Assembly (NCBI GenBank): GCA_002295925.1
Contig: DBGO01000013.1
Span: forward strand, 1-64,000
DNA: 64,000 bases
From: Flavobacteriales bacterium UBA852
Lineage (GTDB): Bacteria > Bacteroidota > Bacteroidia > Flavobacteriales_E > Vicingaceae
Direction of reading: 5' to 3'
The position numbers were made by a program, and so were the translations under genes. Of this stretch, positions 25,576-32,623 are shown piece by piece (position 1 is the stretch's first letter; each line of letters begins with the position of its first letter). Under the pieces are notes generated by a model, which was not told the DNA's origin, made no database searches, and saw nothing but the letters and a program-made list of their open reading frames with translations.

Positions 25576-26430
25576 ATGAAAATAATGCGTTTGCGAATTT
25601 CAATTATCATATTTTTACTGAGTTTTTTCAGCTACCAAGGGTTTTCTCAACCCTGTAATCCTGTTGCATCCATTACGGCATCGCCCTCCGGAGAAGTTTG
25701 CAAAGGGCAACCCATTACATTTACCGGAACGGCTACCGATGCGGGAAACAACCCTACATTTATTTGGTTTAACGGCACAGATACTATTTTCAGCAATACA
25801 TACACCGGAACATTTCAACAAGACCAACCCGTTTATTTAGCGGTAATTTCTTCGTCTCCTTGCACGAATATTGACACGGTTTATGCTTTTTATCAGGTAA
25901 ATGTTACCGAAATAACCATAGAGTATAATGAACCAAAAGTTCGGTGCGGTTCGGAGCAAGCTACCGTAGAAGTTTCGGCAACCAATGGAGGGATTTTCCC
26001 TTACACTTATTCATTGGACAGTGTTGACCAGGGAGACAACAATGTTTTCAGTAATCTATCCGTAGGGCAACATATGGTTGTAGTAACTGATGGAAATAAT
26101 TGCAAAGACACCAACTACATTGATATTCCCGAGCCATTTTGCGAAAACCCTATTCCTATCCAAGCATTTACTCCTAACGGTGACGGATTTAATGATACTT
26201 GGGTAATTGGTTTAATTGAAAATTATCCGGATAATAAAGTGTATATTTTTGACCGTTGGGGACAACGCGTTTATTATAAAGAAGGATATACCAATGCTGA
26301 CGGTTGGGATGCAACATATGGAGGTGTTCCGTTGGCAGTGAGCACATATTATTATATTATTTATTTGGGGGTTGAAAATGAAGATGGAGAAGAACGCTAT
26401 TTAAAAGGACCTGTATCAATATTCCGTTAA
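25576..26430 (+). CDS. T9SS type B sorting-domain secreted protein (CHU_C / gliding-associated C-terminal domain)
   Basis: Encodes 284 residues. A signal peptide (IIIFLLSFFSYQGFSQ) precedes Ig/PKD-like beta domains with several cysteines (about 25-195). The type B C-terminal domain (about 198-284) is diagnostic: FTPNGDGFNDTWVI, VYIFDRWGQRVYY, GWDATYGGVPL, STYYYIIYLG. Such domains direct cargo through the type IX secretion system and are cut or attached at the surface. The stop overlaps the ATG of the PorP/SprF gene (TAATG), a pairing known for type B cargo and its partner. It is short for the class. Confidence 0.92.
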   Translation: MKIMRLRISIIIFLLSFFSYQGFSQPCNPVASITASPSGEVCKGQPITFTGTATDAGNNPTFIWFNGTDTIFSNTYTGTFQQDQPVYLAVISSSPCTNIDTVYAFYQVNVTEITIEYNEPKVRCGSEQATVEVSATNGGIFPYTYSLDSVDQGDNNVFSNLSVGQHMVVVTDGNNCKDTNYIDIPEPFCENPIPIQAFTPNGDGFNDTWVIGLIENYPDNKVYIFDRWGQRVYYKEGYTNADGWDATYGGVPLAVSTYYYIIYLGVENEDGEERYLKGPVSIFR

Positions 26431-27377
26431 TGAGAAGTTTTGCTTTTTACATACTGACACTTTTTTTGATTCCAATAATCGGACGAGGACAACAAACAGC
26501 ACAATACACGCAATTTTATGTCAATAACTTTGGTTATAACCCTGCATTTGCAGGCGCTACCGGATGTATAGATTTTACTTTTGGCGGGAAATACCAATGG
26601 ATGGGATTTGAGGGAGCGCCACGCGACATGTTTGTCAGTGTACATGGCAGCAAAGTACAAAAATATCACACAAACAAAGGTCGCTGGGGATTTGGCGGAT
26701 ATATTGAACAAGACAGAATACACTTAACTACCCGTAATATTTTTAAAGGGGCGGTTGCATACCATAAGCGTTTATTTGGACGAACCAACGGTGCGGCAGG
26801 TTTGTTTTTTGGATTAGAACAATATGCCGTAGATGATGTTTTTGGTAACTTTAATGCCGACCCGGTTTTAGTATCGGCAGCCGGTGCAAATTTGCTTTAC
26901 CCTGAGTTTATGCCGGGAGTTTTGCTGTACAATAACCGCTGGTATATGGGGGTGTCGGTTAATCAGGTTTACCCGCACGACACCAAGCTGGGTGGCGGGG
27001 AACATAAATTGCGCAACCATTATTATTTTACTTATTCGCACAATTCGTTTGTTAACGACTGGATTATAAAAAAGTCGCTTTTTGTAAAATTTGCCCGGTT
27101 GGCACCTGTTGTTGCCGATGCAAATATCAGTTGGGAATACAGAAAGAAATTCACGTTTGGCTTAGGTTATCGTTTGGGCGAAGCGGCAATGGCAAATATT
27201 ATGTTTAAGTTGTTTGGTAATATGAAAATTGGCTATGCTTTTGACTTTCCGTTAAATAAAATAAAGAATACCTATTCATATTCTCACGAAATAATGATTC
27301 GCTTCAGCAAATGCCCCGACGATATTGGCGGAGCACCACGTGGAAAGGTTAACAAAGTTGCCTGCCCCAGTTTTTGA
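26430..27377 (+). CDS. PorP/SprF family T9SS outer-membrane protein
   Basis: Encodes 315 residues. The signal peptide ends at GRGQQTAQYTQF, and QTAQYTQFYVNNFGYNPAFAGA shows the family's characteristic Q..QY..N....NPA.AG opening. The rest is a beta barrel ending MIRFSKCPDD...VACPSF. PorP/SprF proteins sit in the outer membrane, and at least some act as dedicated partners for T9SS cargo. Overlap with the type B cargo gene suggests that this copy serves that protein. Its last codons form one of the two 30-bp repeats described at 27353. Confidence 0.93.
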   Translation: MRSFAFYILTLFLIPIIGRGQQTAQYTQFYVNNFGYNPAFAGATGCIDFTFGGKYQWMGFEGAPRDMFVSVHGSKVQKYHTNKGRWGFGGYIEQDRIHLTTRNIFKGAVAYHKRLFGRTNGAAGLFFGLEQYAVDDVFGNFNADPVLVSAAGANLLYPEFMPGVLLYNNRWYMGVSVNQVYPHDTKLGGGEHKLRNHYYFTYSHNSFVNDWIIKKSLFVKFARLAPVVADANISWEYRKKFTFGLGYRLGEAAMANIMFKLFGNMKIGYAFDFPLNKIKNTYSYSHEIMIRFSKCPDDIGGAPRGKVNKVACPSF

Positions 27378-27382
27378 TGATT
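27353..27382 (+). repeat. 30-bp direct repeat, left copy (3' end of porP/sprF)
   Basis: Begins CAAAGTTGCCTGCCCC and ends TTTTTGATGATT. It matches 32594-32623 at 29 of 30 positions (C versus T at 27368/32609). Here it encodes the last codons (KVACPSF) and stop of the PorP/SprF protein. With the right copy it brackets 5.2 kb. Confidence 0.85.
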
Positions 27383-27513
27383 ATTATCTTTAACAATTGA
27401 TTATACTATTTTTAATTATGAATATAGAAAAAGAACGAAAAAAGAGAAGTTGAAAAAGTAAAATCTGCCTCTTGATTTAAAATGTTCGGTAGTAAGGTAC
27501 GAATAAAATCGAT

Positions 27514-27545
27514 AAAAAGGGGGCTTAACTTTATAGGCAGCCCCC
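27514..27545 (-). terminator. Terminator for the MORN-repeat gene
   Basis: On the minus strand AGGGGGCT and AGCCCCCT form a GC-rich stem followed by TTTTTATC. It lies 15 bases after the stop of the gene at 27560. Confidence 0.8.
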
Positions 27546-27559
27546 TTACTCATTATGTA

Positions 27560-29782
27560 CTATGCGGCCATTAACAACAGGTAAAAGGGTAACATTACTA
27601 TTGTAAAGACAACTTTACCAGTTGTTTTAAGAATACGCCCTGCTTTCCGGTTTGTTTTCTTTAAGGGTTTCCCATTAATGGCTAATTTTTTACCCTTTTC
27701 ATCAATCTCAGGATTTGCATTATACCATAAAAAAGCATACCCAGTTGCTAGATTTTCATTAAAAACTAAATATTCACTGCCTTCTCCAAAATCTTTTGAA
27801 ACAATCTCGTACCCTTTAAATTTAAAAACTTTTGAGTTATAACTGAACAAATTATAACTTTCCTTTGAAATTTTATTTTTTTCATTGCTAAAAGCATAAA
27901 AAGTATGGATAAAATGGTGAATTTGATTGTTATCATCATCCAATCGCCAAAATCCTATGTATTTGAAATCAGGGAAAGTATAGTCTAATACCCACTCATT
28001 ACCTTTTTTGGAAGAAGAAGTAACCTGTAAGTCTATTTCAAACTTTCTGTCCTTACCATATTTATATAGACCGTGAATAACTAATTTACGATTATCACCT
28101 AATGATGTTTCATAATTCGCAGACCATGAACCAACTACTTTTTTTTCTTTTTTGGTTAAAGGTTTATTATAAGCATCAAGACCGTCTAATAAATCAATAA
28201 GCTTATAATTTAACTGATTACAAGCAGATACTGTGGTATCAAAAAGTTCTTTTTGAAAATATATTTCCGATGAATCAATGTTTAATTCGAAAGGATAGGG
28301 TTCTGAAATTTTTATGTAATTTCCTTTTTCTCTATTATCAACATAAGAAAGAATAAAGTACCTTCTTTTATTTTTCAAATTAGCTAAGTGCTTGTTTAAG
28401 TCATTAGGATTGTTTATTAAACTGTCTTTAAATTCTTGACAGCTTTCACACAGGTGGTTTATCAAATTAAATCTATCTACATCTTCTTCAAATCCTGTAT
28501 AATAAACACTAAAATTACCGGATTCTCTTGCATTTACACATTCTACGTCATTATCTAAAAACTCATCTGTTAAATGAAAGTTATATCCATTCTCTAATTC
28601 TTGAACTACTTCTTTATTTTGTTTTAATTCATTTATTTTTTGTTGTTTCAGTTTTAACAAGCGTAATTGTTCTTGTCGTTGTCTTTCTAACTCTAATGAG
28701 TCTTCTTTTGTTAATGCTTTATAGTCTTTAATAAATTCACCATTATCAAATTCGGAAATATAACCCTTTTTTACTGCAGTAAAACCATTATAATATTTTC
28801 CGGTACTTATACCGCTAAACACCATAGTATTACGCATGTATTCTTCATACGGTGAATCTTGTTTATTGTAAAAACCATAATTAAACCATATACTATCCTT
28901 CTCTCCATTAATATAAAACCCTTTAACAAGTACAGTGTCTCCGGTCATATAATCTGTTTTCAATTTTGACCAATAAATACCATTTTTAACGCCTTTATCA
29001 TATTCTATCTTTTCTACCATTTTGCCTTCTTTGTTATAGGTAATCCATAAACCATCTTTTTCGTTATTTTTATACTGCCCTTTTTCTTTTATTTGCCCAT
29101 TTTCGTAATACTCTTCATATAATCCATCTTTAATACCGTTGTTATAAAATACTTTTTTGGCCATTTTTCCATTTTCATAATGCTCAATCCATAAACCATC
29201 CTTTTCGTTATTTTTATACTGCCCTTTTTCTTTTATTTGCCCATTTTCGTAATACTCTTCATATAATCCATTTCCTTTATCATTTTTAAAGTTTGCTTTT
29301 ATTTTTACATTTCCATTTTTATAATAAACAATATACTCACCTTCCTGTAAATCGTTTTTATAATATTCAATCGCTTGAATTTGTTTTTTTGTTCTGTCAA
29401 AATAGGTTACTACTTTACCTTCTTTCTTACCATTTACGTAATTTGCCACACGATACCCCTCACCGTACCCAGGTATTAAAAGACCTAAAACATCAATTAA
29501 AACAACTTTTTCCTCAACGCCATGCTTTACACCATTTTTATAATGCGATTTTTCTTCTATTGTTTTCCCATCTTCGGCATATCGAATATACAATCCATTA
29601 ATTTCGCCTGAAGCATTTACTCTGTATCGTTCTTTTGGTATTCCGGAATCATATCGCCTACCATAATCATCTTTGAAAATCCATGTTGTTTGAACGGGTA
29701 AACTTGATTGACTATATGCTGTTATGTTACAACATAATATTAGCGTTAAAACAATCAGTAATACTTTATTAATTTTCATCAT
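27560..29782 (-). CDS. MORN-repeat (YwqK-like) exported protein
   Basis: Encodes 740 residues with a signal peptide (VLLIVLTLILCCNITAYSQ). About residues 60-300 are MORN-variant repeats of roughly 23-25 residues with the pattern G-(L/I)-(W/Y)-x-x-Y-x-x-G-(K/Q/N) (examples: KNDKGNGLYEEYYENGQIKE, KDGLWIEHYENGKM), as in the YwqK antitoxin-like family. A charged coiled-coil stretch follows at about 360-390. The C-terminal half is unrecognised and ends in a hydrophobic stretch (VVFTIVMLPFYLLLMAA). The YwqK toxin-antitoxin label is a family name only; no toxin is adjacent. Two repeat units are almost identical at the DNA level. Confidence 0.82.
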   Translation of the reverse strand: MMKINKVLLIVLTLILCCNITAYSQSSLPVQTTWIFKDDYGRRYDSGIPKERYRVNASGEINGLYIRYAEDGKTIEEKSHYKNGVKHGVEEKVVLIDVLGLLIPGYGEGYRVANYVNGKKEGKVVTYFDRTKKQIQAIEYYKNDLQEGEYIVYYKNGNVKIKANFKNDKGNGLYEEYYENGQIKEKGQYKNNEKDGLWIEHYENGKMAKKVFYNNGIKDGLYEEYYENGQIKEKGQYKNNEKDGLWITYNKEGKMVEKIEYDKGVKNGIYWSKLKTDYMTGDTVLVKGFYINGEKDSIWFNYGFYNKQDSPYEEYMRNTMVFSGISTGKYYNGFTAVKKGYISEFDNGEFIKDYKALTKEDSLELERQRQEQLRLLKLKQQKINELKQNKEVVQELENGYNFHLTDEFLDNDVECVNARESGNFSVYYTGFEEDVDRFNLINHLCESCQEFKDSLINNPNDLNKHLANLKNKRRYFILSYVDNREKGNYIKISEPYPFELNIDSSEIYFQKELFDTTVSACNQLNYKLIDLLDGLDAYNKPLTKKEKKVVGSWSANYETSLGDNRKLVIHGLYKYGKDRKFEIDLQVTSSSKKGNEWVLDYTFPDFKYIGFWRLDDDNNQIHHFIHTFYAFSNEKNKISKESYNLFSYNSKVFKFKGYEIVSKDFGEGSEYLVFNENLATGYAFLWYNANPEIDEKGKKLAINGKPLKKTNRKAGRILKTTGKVVFTIVMLPFYLLLMAA
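29043..29127. repeat. 85-bp internal direct repeat, copy 1
   Basis: Nearly identical to 29187-29271, offset by 144 bases, with one mismatch noticed (T versus C about 15 bases in). It encodes part of two MORN units in the gene on the minus strand, so the copies differ by exactly 48 codons. Confidence 0.85.
29187..29271. repeat. 85-bp internal direct repeat, copy 2
   Basis: Second copy of the repeat at 29043, same orientation. The almost perfect DNA identity implies recent duplication or gene conversion inside the MORN array. Confidence 0.85.
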
Positions 29783-29804
29783 TTTAAATTTTTTTTACAG
29801 TTTT

Positions 29805-30233
29805 TTAATCATTCTTATTTTCTTGTCTGTCAAAAAGTTCTTGTAGGGTAATTTTTTGATGGCTTTGAACAAACGGACCTCTTCCTTTATAATAAAACCA
29901 ACTGTTTGGCGTAATGTCATTAATGTTACATGGCTTTATAATAGGTTCCAATAAAAAAAGGTAATGTTCTTCTGCTCCCATACAATTTTCTTGTTCTATC
30001 AAGTCTTCAATAATTGTATTCGGAACCGGCTTTTTAAATTGAAGGGTTTTGTTGAGTAAGTCATTTTTATTAAATTCTTCTATTTCTTTTATTTTACCCA
30101 AATAAACCAACTTTTTGTCATAATGAACAGACAAGTATTTTACATTCTCAACATTCCAATTTCGCGGACAAACGTAATAATTGTAAGTACTGACTGTGCG
30201 TGTAGCAAATTTTCCTGTAACTGATAATACCAT
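29805..30233 (-). CDS. Hypothetical protein beside MORN gene
   Basis: Encodes 142 residues from the ATG at 30233 (MVLSVTGKFATRTV). An upstream ATG at 30314 would extend it through the divergent promoter region and is less likely. It has no signal peptide or membrane segment. Features are a CPRNWNVENVKYL segment, a Lys/Glu-rich centre and a C-terminal Trp-Tyr-rich stretch (NSWFYYKGRGPFVQSHQK). I recognise no family. It lies 22 bases upstream of the MORN gene on the same strand and is probably co-transcribed with it. Confidence 0.68.
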   Translation of the reverse strand: MVLSVTGKFATRTVSTYNYYVCPRNWNVENVKYLSVHYDKKLVYLGKIKEIEEFNKNDLLNKTLQFKKPVPNTIIEDLIEQENCMGAEEHYLFLLEPIIKPCNINDITPNSWFYYKGRGPFVQSHQKITLQELFDRQENKND

Positions 30234-30260
30234 AGCTTTTAAATTTTTAGTTTTCAGCTT

Positions 30261-30268
30261 CAAACTTA
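30261..30268 (-). promoter_or_regulatory. Candidate -7 element for the minus-strand MORN operon
   Basis: On the minus strand the sequence is TAAGTTTG, fitting TAnnTTTG, 27 bases before the ATG at 30233. No convincing -33 element is visible. Confidence 0.4.
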
Positions 30269-30288
30269 AAAACCCCCTCCCAAAACAT

Positions 30289-30308
30289 TTGATACATTTT
30301 GATACATT
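30289..30308 (+). repeat. Tandem 10-bp repeat in divergent promoter region
   Basis: TTGATACATT occurs twice head to tail (30289-30298 and 30299-30308), spaced by one helical turn. It lies between the -7 element of the minus-strand operon and the -33 element of the plus-strand regulator gene, where an operator would be expected. Confidence 0.55.
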
Positions 30309-30322
30309 TTTCATTAATTTTT

Positions 30323-30353
30323 TTTGGCGTTTTACTTTAGACTGTTATATTTG
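30323..30353 (+). promoter_or_regulatory. Promoter of the regulator gene at 30358
   Basis: TTTG (30323-30326) and TATATTTG (30346-30353) match the -33 and -7 elements with 19 bases between. The -7 element ends only 4 bases before the GTG start, so the transcript may be leaderless or nearly so. Confidence 0.6.
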
Positions 30354-30357
30354 TTTT

Positions 30358-31686
30358 GTGACCTTTGATGAAAACAAACATATTGAACGGCTGAAAAAAG
30401 AAATTGAAAAAACGTATGGCGCACCGGTAAGGAGCAGAGGCGATTGCGAAAAAATTTCGACCGAGATTTTAAACAAAACATCAAAGTATATCAGTTATAA
30501 TACCTTGAGGCGTTTTTTTGGCTTGGCCGGGAAACAAAATAACGTTAAACCTTCGCTAAACACATTAAACATATTGGCTAATTATTGCGGTTACCCCGGC
30601 TATTTTAATTTGTCCATTGGTGAAGACAAACAAAATATTCCGGTAGAAGAAGTGTATTCTGCCTTGTTACTCTTTGAAAAGAAACAAGCCATTGATTATG
30701 ATGCCGTTGCCGGCATTTTAAAAAAATATACCGAAGATAAAATATTGTATTTTTTTGTTTACGAGTTAATTCAGCTGGCATTGAAACTCGACGACATTTC
30801 ATTTTTAAAGCAACTTTTCAATCTTCCGGTCATTTTTAATGATAAAACTTTTTTTTACACGCCTTTGTTTTTCAGCATATTGAGTTTGGGCATAAACTTA
30901 CGAAGCAAAAAGTATAAATACACCCTGTGGAACGTGTGGTGTAAAAATAAAAATGCGCAATCGTTTTATTTTGAGCTTTTTGTAGATATGGATGAGTTAA
31001 TCATTTCGCATCACAAGGCAATAGCTTTATATCAAAAACATAAACAAACCCCTGAAGCAAATTTGTTTGCCGGTGCATTGTTGGCGTTTAAGCATTTTAT
31101 AAGCGGAAAATTTAATTTATTCAAAAAAGAAGCCGAAAAATTAAACAACATAACAATTACCAAAGCGATACACCCGATTCCCATTGCCCGAATGCTAACA
31201 GTCAATCTCTTGTATGATCATTCGTTTAACAATGGTTTATCAAAAGCTACAAAGGAAAAAATCCATTTTTATTTAAACACCATTAACAAGCACGGTGACC
31301 ACGGAAAAAACACCATTTATTTTCATGTTTGGTTGTTAGAAGGATTGATATTAAGCAAAGAATATGATATTGCCGAAAAAGTAATACAGGCAGCCGAGAA
31401 AAGAAACAAGAAAAATAAGTATTTTCACAATAATGATATTGCTCCGCGATATTTTACCTACAAGGGGTTTGTCCATTTTCATTTAGGCAACAAAAGTTTT
31501 GCAGAAAAAACGGTTAAAAATATCGTTCCCACAGATTTTCATCCATTCAGCTTGCATTACGACAGTATATTTTTAAATGTTTTGTTGTATAAACTATACC
31601 AAAAAAAAGAATACTTGGAAAACGCCAAAAAAACAGCAAAACAGTACAAATACAATAAACTTATGAAGTTACTTATTGCCGATTAA
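30358..31686 (+). CDS. HTH-like N-terminal domain / helical-repeat regulator-like protein
   Basis: Encodes 442 residues if translation begins at the GTG at 30358. The frame is open further upstream but that part reads through the promoter, and no ATG lies nearby in frame. The N-terminal 80 residues (RSRGDCEKISTEIL, SYNTLRRFFGLAG, PSLNTLNILANYCGYPGYFNL) look like the helical DNA-binding-like module seen at the start of many Bacteroidota regulators. The remaining 350 residues are all-helical and Lys/Tyr-rich, in a TPR-like manner. DNA binding is inferred. The EamA transporter gene begins 2 bases after its stop. Confidence 0.7.
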   Translation: MTFDENKHIERLKKEIEKTYGAPVRSRGDCEKISTEILNKTSKYISYNTLRRFFGLAGKQNNVKPSLNTLNILANYCGYPGYFNLSIGEDKQNIPVEEVYSALLLFEKKQAIDYDAVAGILKKYTEDKILYFFVYELIQLALKLDDISFLKQLFNLPVIFNDKTFFYTPLFFSILSLGINLRSKKYKYTLWNVWCKNKNAQSFYFELFVDMDELIISHHKAIALYQKHKQTPEANLFAGALLAFKHFISGKFNLFKKEAEKLNNITITKAIHPIPIARMLTVNLLYDHSFNNGLSKATKEKIHFYLNTINKHGDHGKNTIYFHVWLLEGLILSKEYDIAEKVIQAAEKRNKKNKYFHNNDIAPRYFTYKGFVHFHLGNKSFAEKTVKNIVPTDFHPFSLHYDSIFLNVLLYKLYQKKEYLENAKKTAKQYKYNKLMKLLIAD

Positions 31687-31688
31687 AT

Positions 31689-32528
31689 ATGGGTATTATT
31701 TTACAAATACTGTCAGTGGTTTCGTTTAGTTTAGGAAACGTATTGTGGAAATTATTTCATGTTAAAAGTAATATCTTTACCATTATCAGCAAAAGAAGCT
31801 TTATAACGGCACTTTTGTTTTTAGTCGCTGTACTTATTTCCGATTCATGGCAAGCCACTCTTTTCAAACCTTATTTAACAGCAATTGCATTAAGCATTAT
31901 CAGTTTTTGGGGATTGTATTTTTATAACCTGTCCATTCGTATTCTAAAAGCGGGGCAAACCACAACCGTTACCGGATTAACCTCTTTTTTTGGTGTTGTA
32001 ACATCAATTATTGTTTACCAAGAGTCTTTCAACATTACCCTGATATTTGTTTCTTTACTTATTGTTTCAGGACTTTTTTTGATTGAAGATAAATTTACTT
32101 TTAAATGGTCAAAGGGTACGCTGTATGCAATTATTGCTGCGTTTATTTGGGGAACAACCTTTGCTTTGTTTAAAATTCCGGTTGAACAAATTGGTTCATT
32201 GCAATTTTCTTTTGTTTTGGAATGTTGTGTTTTTGTCGAATCTGCTTTAATAGTGTTGTTCTCCAAAAATAAATCCAATTACAAACTAAGCAAAAAGGAA
32301 TTAATTATTGTAGCTCTTTTGGCAATTACTACGTTTTCCGGCGTGTTGTTATACAACCTTTCTGTTACAAAAGCTCCGGTTTCCGTTATCTCACTCATAA
32401 GCGCATCCGGACCTGCAACAGCATTGCTTTTTGCTCACCTTTTTTATAAAGAAACATATTCATTCAAGCAATACATCGGTATGGGCTTAATATTTGTTTC
32501 TGTTTTTTTATTGGCTTATCTTTTTTAA
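31689..32528 (+). CDS. EamA/DMT family transporter
   Basis: Encodes 279 residues with ten predicted membrane helices arranged as two EamA halves (about 5-135 and 145-279). The two halves carry related motifs: the first has ITVYQESFN-like charged loops after helix 4, the second has HLFYKETYSFKQYIGMGLI, the standard EamA ending. It is predicted to move a small metabolite across the inner membrane; the substrate is unknown. It is coupled to the regulator-like gene and lies inside the block bounded by 30-bp repeats. Confidence 0.9.
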   Translation: MGIILQILSVVSFSLGNVLWKLFHVKSNIFTIISKRSFITALLFLVAVLISDSWQATLFKPYLTAIALSIISFWGLYFYNLSIRILKAGQTTTVTGLTSFFGVVTSIIVYQESFNITLIFVSLLIVSGLFLIEDKFTFKWSKGTLYAIIAAFIWGTTFALFKIPVEQIGSLQFSFVLECCVFVESALIVLFSKNKSNYKLSKKELIIVALLAITTFSGVLLYNLSVTKAPVSVISLISASGPATALLFAHLFYKETYSFKQYIGMGLIFVSVFLLAYLF

Positions 32529-32593
32529 CCCTTTTGAAAAGAGTAGTATATATTAAAAACCGTTGTCCTGAATTTATTTCACTAAACTTCCGG

Positions 32594-32623
32594 CAAAGTT
32601 GCCTGCCCTAGTTTTTGATGATT
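32594..32623 (+). repeat. 30-bp direct repeat, right copy (3' end of secreted protein gene)
   Basis: Matches 27353-27382 at 29 of 30 positions. Its right half is the antisense of the last codons and stop of the minus-strand T9SS protein (IIKN-stop). Its left half is non-coding here, although it encodes protein in the other copy. Confidence 0.85.

Noticed and set aside
27560..29782. Toxin-antitoxin system suggested by the YwqK family name.
   Set aside because: The protein is exported and 740 residues long, and no toxin-like partner is encoded next to it. The name reflects MORN-repeat similarity only.
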